Source of the DNA: CAWDDA01 sp963813345
Lineage (GTDB): Bacteria > Acidobacteriota > Blastocatellia > RBC074
Direction of reading: 5' to 3'
Length of the DNA stretch: 64,000 nucleotides
Assembly (NCBI GenBank): GCA_963813345.1
Contig: CAWEYR010000012.1
Location: 55,817 to 119,816 of the forward strand
Shown here: piece by piece, positions 7,710 through 17,281 of the stretch
How positions within the stretch are numbered: position 1 is the first letter of the stretch
Layout of the letters: every line of letters starts with the position of its first letter
Translations under genes and position numbers: made by a program
Notes under the pieces: model-generated
Seen by the model: the letters and a program-made list of their open reading frames with translations, nothing else
What the model was told of the DNA's origin: nothing
Database searches by the model: none

Positions 7710-9833
7710 TCATAGCTCACCCGTCCCTCGAGCCTTATCAAAGACGGGCTTCAAGCGTTCAATACCAAGCTCTTCGAAGGTTTTGAACACGATCTGCTGG
7801 ACCTCGATGGGTGCTGATACGTGTGCGCGAAGCTCATCCCCGCTTTGCAAGCGATTTCCATCGGCGAGATACTTCGCCAGATTATCGATGATCGTGCCCA
7901 ACTTCACCTGAAATCGCCTCATCAGAGCCTCGATACTCTCGCCCGCGTTGTATGCCTGGCCGTAAACAAGATACCGGCTGTCCAGATTGCTGCGTCTATC
8001 AGCTTCTACCAATGGAAAACTCTCTGAGACGTTATTCTGAATGCAATACTCTCGTATGACAGCGAGAAACGTTTCGCCATAACGTTCCGCTTTCACCTCA
8101 CCGACGCCGTTGATCCGCAAGAGACTGCTGCTCTCCTGAGGAAAGTACGCCGCCATTTCGACTAATGTTCGATCTGAGAAGATCACGTAGGGTGGCACGT
8201 CCGCCGCTTCTGACAGTTCTTTTCGCTTCTGACGCAGCAGGTCAAACAGAGTCTGGTCAAACTCTATGGCCGTTTCTCTGGCTTTTTCTGTGCGAGTACG
8301 AGAGCGATCGTTGACGTCGAGCGTTGCACCCATGATGGGCGCCCTACTCTTCAATACCTCCATTGCCTTCGTTGTCAGATTCAAGGTGCGGTAAGTGACA
8401 TCCTGGTCAAGCAGGCCGAGCTTTACCAACTGGCGGCCAAGACTCTTCCACTGGTCTCGCGTTAGTTCTTTGCCGATGCCATACGTCGTCAGCCGGTCGT
8501 GTCTAAATTTGAGAACCTTTTCGCCGCTCGAGCCTGTCAAAACATCGGCGATGTGGGCCGCCCCGAAGCGCTCACCAGTGCGCTTGACGCACGAGAGAAA
8601 CTTCTGGGCAGGGATAGTGATGTCAGCCGTTTCATCAGGCGGACGCGTGCAGTTATCGCAATTGTCACAGTTGCGTGCTGCAAAGTTCTCTCCAAAGTAG
8701 GCCAGCAAGGGCCGCCGGCGGCAGTTAGCGTCGTCTTCAGCGAAGCGCACCATCGACTCGAGATGAGCGTTCGCTACCTGGCGTTCCTCTTCTTCCTTCT
8801 GGTCAATGAAGTGTTTCAGCTTGAGGACATCTGAATAGGAATAGAGTAACAGGCAATGCGCAGGCAGTCCGTCGCGGCCCGCCCGGCCGATCTCCTGGTA
8901 ATAGCTTTCGATGCTCTTCGGCAGATCAAAGTGAATGACAAAGCGCACATTGGGCTTGTTGATGCCCATGCCAAACGCAATTGTCGCGATCATGATCTGA
9001 ACATCATCTCGAATGAAAGCTTCCTGATTCTTGCGGCGTTCGATGTCGTCGAGGCCTGCGTGGTAAGGCTTCACCGACCGCCCTTCAAGTGCCAGATACG
9101 CAGAAAGCTGATCCACCTGTTTTCGCGAAAAGCAGTAGATGATTCCCGACTGGCCTTTGAATTTGTCGAGGAAGCGCTCAGTTTGTCTGATTGCGTCCTG
9201 CTTGGGAGCGACTTCAATGAAGAGATTTTCGCGATTGAAGCTGGCGACGATCTCGCGCGATGAATCGAGCTTGAGCGACGATCTGATGTCCTGGCGAACG
9301 CGTGGCGTTGCTGTCGCAGTCATTGCGACACACACCGCCGGTGGAAGCATCTCGCGCAACTCGATCATCCTCCGGTATTCGGGACGAAAGTCGTGCCCCC
9401 ATTCAGAGATGCAATGAGCTTCATCGACCGTCAGAAGATCAACTTTGACTGTCGAGAGGAGCGAAAGAGTGCGCGGTGTGAGCAGCGTCTCAGGGGCCAT
9501 ATAGACAAGCCTGGCGCTGCCCGACTGGACGGCCCTGATGTTGGACTCATATTCGTGTCGCGGAATGGAGCTGTTAAGGACGACAGCGGGAACGCCGTAA
9601 TCGCGCAGTTGTTCGACCTGGTCCTTCATCAGCGCGATCAGCGGCGAGACGACTACAGTAAGACCGTCCAACAACAACGCTGGAATCTGGTAACAGAGCG
9701 ACTTGCCTCCGCCCGTAGGCATGACCGCGAGACAGTCGCGCTTCTTGAGAATGCTTTCGATTACTTCGAGCTGATGTGGGCGGAACTTATCAAACCCAAA
9801 GACGTTCTTAAGGATCGAATGCGGTGTTTCCAT
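7710..9833 (-). CDS. recQ: ATP-dependent DNA helicase RecQ
   Basis: A 3'-5' superfamily 2 helicase for recombination and stalled-fork repair. The 707 residues are intact: Walker A MPTGGGKS (38-45), DEAH (137-140), TATATPRV motif III, QEIGRAGRDG motif VI, a Cys4 zinc site in the RQC domain (CRRRP ... CDNCDNC near 380-400), a winged helix and a C-terminal HRDC-like region (LRQKRKELSEAADVPPYVIF). A further C-terminal domain with IEALMRRFQVKLGTIIDNL resembles the HTH_40 extension of Bacteroidetes/acidobacterial RecQ. It is transcribed alone. Confidence 0.97.
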   Translation of the reverse strand: METPHSILKNVFGFDKFRPHQLEVIESILKKRDCLAVMPTGGGKSLCYQIPALLLDGLTVVVSPLIALMKDQVEQLRDYGVPAVVLNSSIPRHEYESNIRAVQSGSARLVYMAPETLLTPRTLSLLSTVKVDLLTVDEAHCISEWGHDFRPEYRRMIELREMLPPAVCVAMTATATPRVRQDIRSSLKLDSSREIVASFNRENLFIEVAPKQDAIRQTERFLDKFKGQSGIIYCFSRKQVDQLSAYLALEGRSVKPYHAGLDDIERRKNQEAFIRDDVQIMIATIAFGMGINKPNVRFVIHFDLPKSIESYYQEIGRAGRDGLPAHCLLLYSYSDVLKLKHFIDQKEEEERQVANAHLESMVRFAEDDANCRRRPLLAYFGENFAARNCDNCDNCTRPPDETADITIPAQKFLSCVKRTGERFGAAHIADVLTGSSGEKVLKFRHDRLTTYGIGKELTRDQWKSLGRQLVKLGLLDQDVTYRTLNLTTKAMEVLKSRAPIMGATLDVNDRSRTRTEKARETAIEFDQTLFDLLRQKRKELSEAADVPPYVIFSDRTLVEMAAYFPQESSSLLRINGVGEVKAERYGETFLAVIREYCIQNNVSESFPLVEADRRSNLDSRYLVYGQAYNAGESIEALMRRFQVKLGTIIDNLAKYLADGNRLQSGDELRAHVSAPIEVQQIVFKTFEELGIERLKPVFDKARGTGEL

Positions 9834-9898
9834 ATGTGAAGTTTCAATAGCAGAGCCGGGGCGATGGAAGAGTATACTTCTTCCGCTCTGCTTTTGGG

Positions 9899-10057
9899 GT
9901 TCGAGTTCAAGCTTTAGCTTGGGGTTGGTAGCAAGGACCCGAAGATTCCGCCTGAAGGCGGTACAACGTACCTCTCATTGGTTCGAGTTCAAGCTTTAGC
10001 TTGGGGTTGGTAGCGAGGACCCGAAGATTCCGCCTGAAGGCGGTACAACGTACTCTC
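9899..10057. repeat. Two tandem copies of a composite repeat (family 2 + family 3)
   Basis: A 77 bp unit occurs at 9899-9975 and again at 9981-10057, differing at one or two bases. Each unit starts GTTCGAGTTCAAGCTTTAGC, continues with a GGGGTTGGTAGC stretch, and ends in a hairpin GATTCCGCCTGAAGGCGG plus GTACAACGTAC. The first half alone occurs at many other sites (family 2), as does the second (family 3). This fills most of the recQ-10063 gap. Confidence 0.93.
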
Positions 10058-10062
10058 TGAGA

Positions 10063-11716
10063 ATGCGTGAGATGCTCAAGACGATTGCATGTCTCTTGTT
10101 GTCTCTTTGTCGTTGGTCACGCCGCACAGGGTACTGGCTCTATCAGCGGCCGGGTAACAGTTCAAGGCAAACCGCTCGCGGGCATTGTCCTTGGTTTGCA
10201 GTCGCAGTCATCGCCGAGCGCGTTCCTGTTCTGGGCGTCAGCCGAGCTGAGACAGACACTGAAGGGAACTATCAATTCCGCGGCGTTCCACCGGGCACCT
10301 ATCAGATCATCGTGTTGAGCCCCCTCTTTGTCCTTCCGCAGCAAGACCGGTACGCATCGATGCCTTCAATCACGATCATGATTTCCGAAGGTGAGAATGT
10401 CACCAACGCCGACTTGTCTCTCATTCGAGGGGGTATTGTGACCGGTAAGGTAGTCGATGCCGAAGGCCGCCCGATGATCGAGCAGTTTGTTCAACTGGAT
10501 CGGCTGGATGAACGTGGCAATCCCACTCCGATGTCAATGAACCGCGGACAATACACCACGGACGACCGGGGTATCTATCGCATCATAGGACTTATTCCCG
10601 GGAGATATCGAGCGAGTTCCGGGGAAGGCGAAGGTTCGGTGATGCGGATGCCCGGCCGGAAGTCATATCCGCGTACCTTTCATCCCGATACTACAGAGGT
10701 AAGTCAGGCAAAGATTATCGAGGTTAGCTGAAGGCAGCGAAGTGACAGGAGTCGATATTCAGTTGAATCCGCCCGTCAAGACCTACTCGATTGTGGGACG
10801 GGCCGTCGATGCCGAGACGAACGAACCTGTGGCGAATCTTGGTATTCTCTATTCGACTATACGACCCAATGGGAACTTCGCCGGGGTGGGCGGTGGTAGC
10901 GAGACTAACGCAAACGGTGAATTTCGGATCGACTCGGTACGCTCCGGGCGGTACGGCGTCTACACCGGCAACAGAATGGTCCCGCAGCCTGTAGACCCTC
11001 GATATAGCGATCCGGTAACTGTTGATGTCATCGACGGAGATGCGACGGGAGTTGAGATTCGCGTCAAACGAGGTGGCAGCATCAGCGGCGTGCTTACCGT
11101 CGAAGGTGTCACAGATCAGGCGATTCTGGCAGGGCTCTCACAACAACGAATTCAGGTCTATGTGGAAACCCGACGAATACATCCCGGTCAACCCAACGTT
11201 CATCAAGATCGCGAGCGATGGCAAGTTTCAGGCTGAAGGACTAAGGCCCGGAAAGGTGACATTCAACCCATATTCTGACGCGCGGCTTCCGGTGACTCTA
11301 ATGAGGATTGAGCGAGACGGCGTCAGGGTGGCCGCAATAGACATCGGACCCGGTGAGCAGGTGACCGGCGTCAGACTGGTCTTCGCATATGGTACCGGCA
11401 TAGTCCGTGGACAAGTGACTGTTAAGGGCGGCGCGCTGCCCGAAGGAACCCTCTTTTTTGTCAGCGCCCGACAAGGCGATGGATCCGGCAGATTTCCATC
11501 GGCGCGAAGTGATGTCGAGAGGTAACTTTGTGCTCGAAAGACTTCCGCCAGGACAATATGAGATCGTCGTGCAGCCGTCTCTTCAGAACGTCCCGCTGCC
11601 AAGAGGAATTGTATCGCCGCTTTGCTTCGAGTGCGCAGAAGGTCACTGTGGCCAACGGCCAGACTGTCCCTGTGACCTTCAACATCGATCTCACTTTGCC
11701 GGAGCAGAAGCAGTGA
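10063..11716 (+). CDS. Secreted protein of repeated carboxypeptidase-regulatory-like domains (several frameshifts)
   Basis: Pieces in three frames line up as one exported protein of about 550 residues. It has a leader (MREMLKTIACLLLSL), then GSISGRVTVQGKPLAGI, ETDTEGNYQFRGVPPGTYQI, GGIVTGKVVDAEGRP, TDDRGIYRIIGLIPGRYRA, GRAVDAETNEPVANLGI and SRGNFVLERLPPGQYEIVV. These are the beta-sandwich CarboxypepD_reg/SdrD_B-like repeats that acidobacteria use in cell-surface proteins. Frame changes are needed near 10120, 10215, 10725, 11160, 11500 and 11610. The stop overlaps the GTG start of the next, similar gene, so the two form an operon. Function is unknown; a surface or adhesion role is inferred. 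Confidence 0.7.
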
Positions 11717-13456
11717 TAAGAGAGACTCCTCGTCAGGGGCTACGGGTTTTCCTGCGTTTGTCAGTCGGCTCTCTGATTCTGACCGTCATTAAGCCTTGAC
11801 GCTTTCGTACCTGGTCAGAATCGGCCAGCGTCACGGACGGGGACGATCAGCGGACGTGTCATAGCAGAGGATGGACAGAACGTCGATGGTGCGAGCGTGT
11901 ACTGCAGCGTTTCCGGCAGCAACTCGCCGTCCAGGACGACGACGACAGACGGAGAGGGTCAATTTAGCTTTGCCGGACTTAATCCCGCCGCCTACCGCAT
12001 CGGTGCTCGCATGCCTGGTTACGTGCTTGCGACGAGTCCAGGCATCGAGGGTCAGATCGTGCGAATTGGCGAGACGGTCACCCTGTCGCTTGTCAAAGGT
12101 GGCGTTATTACGGGCCGCGTGACTAATGCGAGCGGTGCGCCGGTCGTTGCTGTACAAGTGATCGGTGCGGAGAGTTCGCGATGCAGAAGGGCGCGTATTG
12201 CTCAGTGATTCATTTGCCCCTTCACGTCAAACCGACGATCGCGGAATCTACAGGATGTACGGTCTCCCGGCTGGTTCATATCACGTTATTGCCAACCCAA
12301 TGACCGGTCCTGGATTCACGTCAGCCTATAATCTTGACACCTCGACTTACTTCCCGGCATCGAATCGCGATGGCGCGACGGAAGTGAAGGTGCAAGCGGG
12401 AGAGGAGGTAACCGGGATCGACATCAGCTACCGTGGTGAACGCGGGCATACGATCAGCGGTACTGTCGAGGGAGAATCTGAACGGGGACCGATCGAATAT
12501 GGCGTGGGTATCGATCTACAGGAAGGTGGAGGAGGAAGATCGGTCGGTTCGGGATTCGCACGGTCAGTCGGCGGAGTGACGAGCTTTGTCGTTAACGGAG
12601 TTGGCGACGGCGATTACGTGCTTGTTGCCTATAGCTATCCTTCGCAGGAAGTGGGACATACGACGGCTCCGCGGCGAGTGAGTGTGCGTGGATCGGACGT
12701 TTCCGGGATCAAGTTAACCCTGGTACCGCTCGCGAGCATTGCTGGCAAGGTAGCGATTGAAGCTGCTGCCGGTGCAAAACGAAAAGTGTTCCAAAACACG
12801 CGAATCAGGGCTTGTCGAAATGTTTATGAGTGTTCAGCGTGACGAGAAGGAAATTGACTGGAGCATTAGCGAACGATATCATATTCACGAGATCGGGTGC
12901 GTTGAGCGAAAGGGGGGAATTTCTACTTCGCCACCTCAAGGCCGGGCAGTACCGGCTCGTTCCGGATCTTCCCGACGATAACTGGTACGTTAAGGAAATG
13001 AGCGCTCCAGGAACAACAGCGTCGAAAAGGATCGACCTTGGACGTGGTCCTATTGTGCTGAAGTCTGGTGACAAGATTTCGGGTGCTACGGTGACGATTG
13101 CTGAGGGCGCCGCCGGGATAAGAGGAAAATTGACTGGTGAAAAGGCCAAGCGTGGTCGCTGGCGCGTCCATTTGATACCAGTTGAGGCAACTCAGGCGGA
13201 GAACGCTCTGCGTTGGTATGAAGTCATCGCGAACGCTGATGGGACATTTGTCCTTTCGCATCTCGCTCCCGGCAAATACTGGATCATTTCGAAATTGCTT
13301 GTTGAAGATCAGCCGGTTGATGTTCCGGTTCGTCCCGTGGCCTGGGAATCGGTGGCTGAGCGAACAAAGCTGCGGAACGAGGCTGAAGCTGCGAAGCTCG
13401 AGATCGAGCTCAAGAGTTGTGCGCGAATAAAGGACTACATTCTGCCAGTACTTTGA
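11713..13456 (+). CDS. Second secreted carboxypeptidase-regulatory-like repeat protein (several frameshifts)
   Basis: It starts at a GTG overlapping the TGA of the previous gene (GTGA), with a hydrophobic leader (LRVFLRLSVGSLILTVI). Fragments then give GTISGRVIAEDGQNVDGA, TDGEGQFSFAGLNPAAYRI, GGVITGRVTNASGAPV, QTDDRGIYRMYGLPAGSYHV, IDISYRGERGHTISGTV, GEFLLRHLKAGQYRLVPDL and a C-terminal GTFVLSHLAPGKYWII. These are four or more regulatory-like beta-sandwich repeats. Frameshifts lie near 11790, 12170, 12780 and 12840. It is paralogous to the upstream gene, and both end before a family 2/3 repeat. Role unknown. Confidence 0.7.
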
Positions 13457-13466
13457 AAACTTCCTG

Positions 13467-13575
13467 CCAACCCCAAGCTGAAGCTTGAACTCAAACCGAT
13501 GAGTTTGAGTTCAAGCTTTAGCTTGGGGTTGGTAGCGACAATCCGAAGATTCCGCCTGAAGGCGGTACAACGTAC
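13467..13575. repeat. Family 2 palindrome followed by family 3 hairpin
   Basis: CCAACCCCAAGCTGAAGCTTG and its complement form a palindrome at 13467-13532 (family 2), followed by ATTCCGCCTGAAGGCGG and GTACAACGTAC (family 3) to 13575. The last base abuts the TAA stop of the minus-strand dehydrogenase at 13576-13578. It lies between convergent genes and could act as a bidirectional terminator. Confidence 0.9.
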
Positions 13576-14574
13576 TTAAGAAACACGCAAGACGGCGGCG
13601 CCGCGTACCGCATCGTTCTTCAGTGCATTTAGTGCGGCGTTCGCTTCGTTCAGGTTGAAAACTTCGACCTGGGTCTTGATAGGGATTTGGGCGGCGATAC
13701 GAAGGAAGGTCTCACCATCTTCGCGAGTGTTATTGGCGACGCTGCGAATGACGCGTTCGTGATAGAGCCACTGATAGTCAAACTCTGGAATCGGGCTCAT
13801 ATGAATACCTGCACAGACTACGGTTCCACCCTTCTTCAATCTCTTTAGTGCCGAAACTACGAGCCCGCCTGCGGGAGCAAAGATGATCGCGCTGTCGAGA
13901 CTGCTAACGCGTTCGTCTCCAGCGTCACCGGCCCAGACGGCGCCAAGTTCGCGTGCTAATTGCTGGTGACGAACATCGCGCGAAACGGCATAGACCTCGA
14001 TGCCCCAGTGCCTGGCAACCTGGATTGCGACGTGAGCTGCTGCGCCAAAACCGTAGAGTCCCAGTTTGCCACCTGCTTCAATCCCGGAAAGTCTCAGACT
14101 TCGAAAGCCGATAATTCCTGCGCAGAGCAGCGGAGCTGCCTGTTCGTCATCGAAAGCGTCCGGTATCGGATATATAAAGCCGGCAGGTGCAAGGGCATAT
14201 TCGGCGTATCCGCCATCAACGACCCAACCCGTGAAGCTTTGCGTTATCGCAAAGGTTCTCTTTCCCCGCCTGACAGTATTCACACTTGCCACAAGTCTCA
14301 TTAAGCCACGGTATGCCTACGCGTTCCCCTCCTTGAAATCTGGTGACATCGGGACCCGTAGCTTCAATATGTCCGACGACCTGATGTCCGGGAATGATTG
14401 GCGATTTGCGTGACGCCAGTTCACCTTCGACTACGTGCAGATCTGTTCTGCAGATGCCGCACGCGTTGACGCGAACGAGTACCTGGTCACCATGAGGCAC
14501 GGGCTTGGCCACCTCGGTCAGCTTGAGCGGATTATTCTGAACTGGCGCTGGTGCGACGAGAGACTTGCGAGCAT
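13576..14574 (-). CDS. Zinc-dependent alcohol dehydrogenase, AdhA-like (frameshifted)
   Basis: The N-terminal piece carries VNACGICRTDLHVVEGEL (catalytic zinc Cys), PGHQVVGHI and the structural zinc site CGKCEYCQAGKENLC. The C-terminal piece carries GGYAEYALAP, the cofactor loop LYGFGAAAHVAIQVARHWG, and SVANNTREDGETFLRIAA. Together they make a medium-chain NAD(P)-dependent dehydrogenase. The frames change near 14255. The conserved sequence (VQNNPLKLTEVAKPVP) extends upstream of the GTG at 14512, so the real start is probably near the ATG at 14574, with a further small shift. It follows a macrodomain and an F420-type reductase gene on the same strand with overlapping ends. Confidence 0.8.
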
Positions 14575-15134
14575 GGAATTAATTGCGGAGTTGCTTCTGT
14601 CAACTTCTGATTCTGAAGGAATACATCCGCATCTTCGCTGCCTGAAAAACACAAGGTGCACCTTTTCGATAGAATCATTATTCTTCAGGAATTCTCTGAT
14701 GGCCTCAGACGAGACCTTCGCAGCCTCCTCACGAGGATATCCATATGCACCTGTCGATATTGATGGAAACGCCAGCGTTTTCAGGTTGTGCTCAACTGCG
14801 AGCGCAAGGCAGTTACGATAGCAGGCTGCAAGCAACTCAGCATCTCGACCTCCGGAGCTCCCATAGATGGGTCCTGCAGTGTGAATCACATAGCGAGCTT
14901 TGAGATTTCCGCCAGTTGTCAGAACCGCTTCGCCTGTAGGCAACCGCCCGGGAATCGTGTGCGGCGAATCTCTTTGCATTCTTCCAGAATCTGAGGACCT
15001 CCCGCACGATGAATCGCGCCATCGACACCTCCTCCACCAAGGAGAGAGGAGTTCGCAGCGTTAACAATCGCGTCAACCTGCAGCTCTGTAATGTCGCCAA
15101 CCAGCACTACAAGCTGGTCACTCAAGGTCCACAT
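14532..15134 (-). CDS. Macrodomain protein, ADP-ribose/O-acetyl-ADP-ribose hydrolase type (frameshifted)
   Basis: The first frame gives LVGDITELQVDAIVNAANSSL, GGGGVDGAIHRAGG and ECKEIRRTRFPGG. The next frame gives TGEAVLTTGGNLKARYVIHT, LAFPSISTGAYGYPREEAA and AIREFL, the complete YmdB/MacroD signature set with the catalytic Asn/Asp region. Shifts near 14945 and 14655 are needed; the corrected C-terminus reads SGSEDADVFLQNQKL and ends at TAA 14532-14534. Macrodomains of this type remove ADP-ribose from proteins or hydrolyse O-acetyl-ADP-ribose. Its ATG overlaps the stop of the upstream reductase (TGATG), implying coupling. Confidence 0.85.
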
Positions 15135-15567
15135 CAGTCGCTCCTGGTCACTTCAAAGACTGGGTATCGGCTCACATACGGTTCGAACGCCTCGCGTGGC
15201 GATCCGGCTGGCATCGGAAAGAATCGTTGGACTGTCATTTTGTAGCTATCGAGATAGGATTTCAGAATATCGGGTTTCGCGGCATCAGGTATTGCGTCTC
15301 AATTGAATCTCTTCGCGTTTCGTTCCTTTCTTGAGAACCGCACTACCGCTCGCGACAACGTTTCGTACCCACTGAGTATCGCCTCGCGGAGCCACAAGAT
15401 ACTTCTTCCCACCATACTCAAGCAGATTGACCGGCGTCGAATAAGCTCGCCCGCTCTTTCGCCCACGAACTTCCAGGAGGAAGCTGCTTGGCAAGCCGAT
15501 CCCGAGCTTCACCAGAAAGCCGAAGACGTTGTTGAAGAGGCGAGCGACAAAACGGTCGGCTTTTCAT
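15134..15567 (-). CDS. Deazaflavin (F420)-dependent nitroreductase family protein (frameshifted)
   Basis: Core residues LEVRGRKSGRAYSTPVNLLE, KYLVAPRGDTQWVRNVVASG and RFFPMPAGSPREAFEPYV match the Ddn/split-barrel family that reduces quinones or nitro compounds with F420H2 (some members use other flavins). The N-terminus joins as KADRFVARLFNNVFGF after dropping one A from an AAAA run near 15563. The C-terminus needs one base fewer near 15297. Corrected length is about 144 residues. It is the first gene of a tightly overlapped set with the macrodomain and dehydrogenase genes. Confidence 0.75.
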
Positions 15568-15676
15568 ACGCGACTTGCAAATGGCTGCCGAGTGTTCATC
15601 ATCGGTGCCATGGTTTGTTATCCTTTTTGGGCATCCTTTTTGGGCACACCATCACTCTAATGATTTGGACTCATTG

Positions 15677-16597
15677 ATGATTATACAGAAAAAAATGTGC
15701 ATCCTTTGGGCTCTGGTGCTGGCCCTGGCGATCGGGACTACGAGCGGAACTGCTTCGCAAGCTAAGTTCAGCTTTGTTGCGTTTGGCGATTCGGGTACGG
15801 GAGAAGATGGCCAGTATGCAGTCGCCAATGCGATGGTGGCGTATCACGACAAACATCCCTTTGATACAGCGCTCATGCTTGGGGACAACATCTACCCGAA
15901 TGGCGACCCGAAATTCTTCAAAGAAAAGTTCGAATGGCCGTATGCCGAATTGCTGCACCGTGGAGTTCGTTTTTTTGCAGCCCTTGGTAACCACGACGTG
16001 CGGCGGGGGCGCGAAGCTCAAATCAGGTATCGGCATTTCAATATGAACGGGAGAGCGTATTACTCATTCGTAAAAGGGAACGGAGTAATCGAGTTCTTTG
16101 CCCTTGATTCGACCGACGTCAAAAGGGAGCAAGTAGCCTGGCTCGAGGGTGCGTTGATGGCTTCGGAAGCGCCGTGGAAAATCGCCTACTTCCACCACCC
16201 GATCTACTCATCCGCAATTACGCACGGCTCTGATACGAAGCTGCGCGCACTTTTTGAACCGTTGTTTGTGAAGTTTGGCGTGGCGGCAGCGTTGTCAGGA
16301 CATGACCACACTTACGAACGAACGAAGCCTCAAAAGGGCATAACGTACTTCGTCTCAGGTGTGGGCGGCCAATTGCGGAAGGGCGATCTCGATCGCAAGT
16401 CTCCACTGTACGAGGCTGGCAACGACAAGGTGAATAGTTTTATGTACTTCGAGGTCACGCCGGAAAAGCTCTCGTTCTGGGCGATTGACCGGAAGGTGAC
16501 ACGCTTGATAAAGGCACGACTCGAGCGCGTGCGCCGCTGCGAGCCAATCAACCAGATCAGTAACGTGAAGGAGTCACTATGCGAAATATCCGGATAA
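15677..16597 (+). CDS. Secreted metallophosphoesterase, tartrate-resistant acid phosphatase type
   Basis: A 306-residue protein with an N-terminal signal sequence (ILWALVLALAIGTTSGTAS). The binuclear metal motifs are in order: FVAFGDSGTG, LGDNIY, ALGNHDV, YFHHPIYSS and SGHDHTYER. The family hydrolyses phosphomonoesters outside the cytoplasm. The start at ATG 15677 is chosen because the signal peptide follows; the upstream 34 codons in frame lack homology. The C-terminal tail after FEVTPEKLSFWAIDR overlaps the next gene by 19 bp and may be slightly altered. It is divergent from the reductase gene upstream. Confidence 0.9.
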   Translation: MIIQKKMCILWALVLALAIGTTSGTASQAKFSFVAFGDSGTGEDGQYAVANAMVAYHDKHPFDTALMLGDNIYPNGDPKFFKEKFEWPYAELLHRGVRFFAALGNHDVRRGREAQIRYRHFNMNGRAYYSFVKGNGVIEFFALDSTDVKREQVAWLEGALMASEAPWKIAYFHHPIYSSAITHGSDTKLRALFEPLFVKFGVAAALSGHDHTYERTKPQKGITYFVSGVGGQLRKGDLDRKSPLYEAGNDKVNSFMYFEVTPEKLSFWAIDRKVTRLIKARLERVRRCEPINQISNVKESLCEISG

Positions 16598-17139
16598 GAA
16601 TCGCAATCGCGCTCACGATAACCATCGGACTCTTGAGTTCGATGGTTGCTACGGCAATCAAAGGTACAACATACCCTGACGGCTCTCTCATGACTTATCT
16701 CGATCGAATCAATCAGGACCTGACTGCCGCGATGAAGGCGCGCGAAGAACTGAAGCTGTCGACACTTCGCATGATCAAATCGGCGCTCAAGAACAAAGAA
16801 ATCGAGAAGATGGCGCCGCTTGATGATGCCGAATCGATCAAGGTGCTGCAGTCACTTGTAAAAAAGGGACGTGACAGTGCCGAGCAGTACAGAGATGCGG
16901 GAAGGAGCGAACTTGCTGCCAAGGAGGAGGCAGAGATTGCCTTTATCGAAGCGTATCTTCCTGCTTCGCTTGACGAGGCTGAACTTGAAAGGATTGTAGC
17001 CGCCGCGCTCGAGGAGATTGGCGCGGCGGGTCCGAAGGACATGGGACGCGCGATGAAGGCGGTAATGTCGAAGCTTGCAGGTCAGTCCGTTGATGGAAAG
17101 ATTGTTAACCAGCTTGTGAAAGCAAAGCTTGGAGGATAG
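16579..17139 (+). CDS. GatB/YqeY domain protein with an unusual hydrophobic N-terminal leader
   Basis: Residues 38-186 are a complete YqeY protein (MTYLDRINQDLTAAMKAREE, LSTLRMIKSALKNKEIE, AEIAFIEAYLP, GRAMKAVMSKLAGQ), related to the tRNA-binding tail of GatB. YqeY proteins are normally about 150 residues and cytosolic, starting at the equivalent of ATG 16690. Here an upstream in-frame ATG at 16579 has a strong site (GAAGGAG, 5-6 bp spacing) and encodes a signal-like segment, IRIAIALTITIGLLSSMVAT. Either start could be used. ATG 16690 lacks an obvious ribosome binding site. The leader may also be a fused fragment of a former separate small gene. Confidence 0.85.
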   Translation: MRNIRIRIAIALTITIGLLSSMVATAIKGTTYPDGSLMTYLDRINQDLTAAMKAREELKLSTLRMIKSALKNKEIEKMAPLDDAESIKVLQSLVKKGRDSAEQYRDAGRSELAAKEEAEIAFIEAYLPASLDEAELERIVAAALEEIGAAGPKDMGRAMKAVMSKLAGQSVDGKIVNQLVKAKLGG

Positions 17140-17150
17140 TAGAGTACGTT

Positions 17151-17276
17151 AGGCCTGGGAGCGCCGGCCTCCCGGCCGGCCACGAGCCGCGAAGCGTGCG
17201 AGTCGTGGAGAGTCCTTGTGAAGACTCGCACGCTTCGCGGCTCGTGGCCGGCCGGGAGGCCGGCGCTCCCAGGCCT
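17151..17276. repeat. Palindrome family 1, full copy
   Basis: A 126 bp inverted repeat begins AGGCCTGGGAGCGCCGGCC and ends with its complement. The inner arm CCACGAGCCGCGAAGCGTGC is followed by an asymmetric centre containing GTGGAGAGTCCTTGTG, which is shared with copies at 25841 and 41453. It lies between convergent genes, where it could end transcription from both sides. Confidence 0.93.
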
Positions 17277-17281
17277 GAACG

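Noticed and set aside
9899..10057. Direct repeats that might be a CRISPR array
   Set aside because: Only two units, 77 bp long with a 5 bp gap, no spacers and no cas genes.
14435..15245. Plus-strand open frames opposite the macrodomain and reductase
   Set aside because: Shadows of the minus-strand genes, which have clear family motifs.
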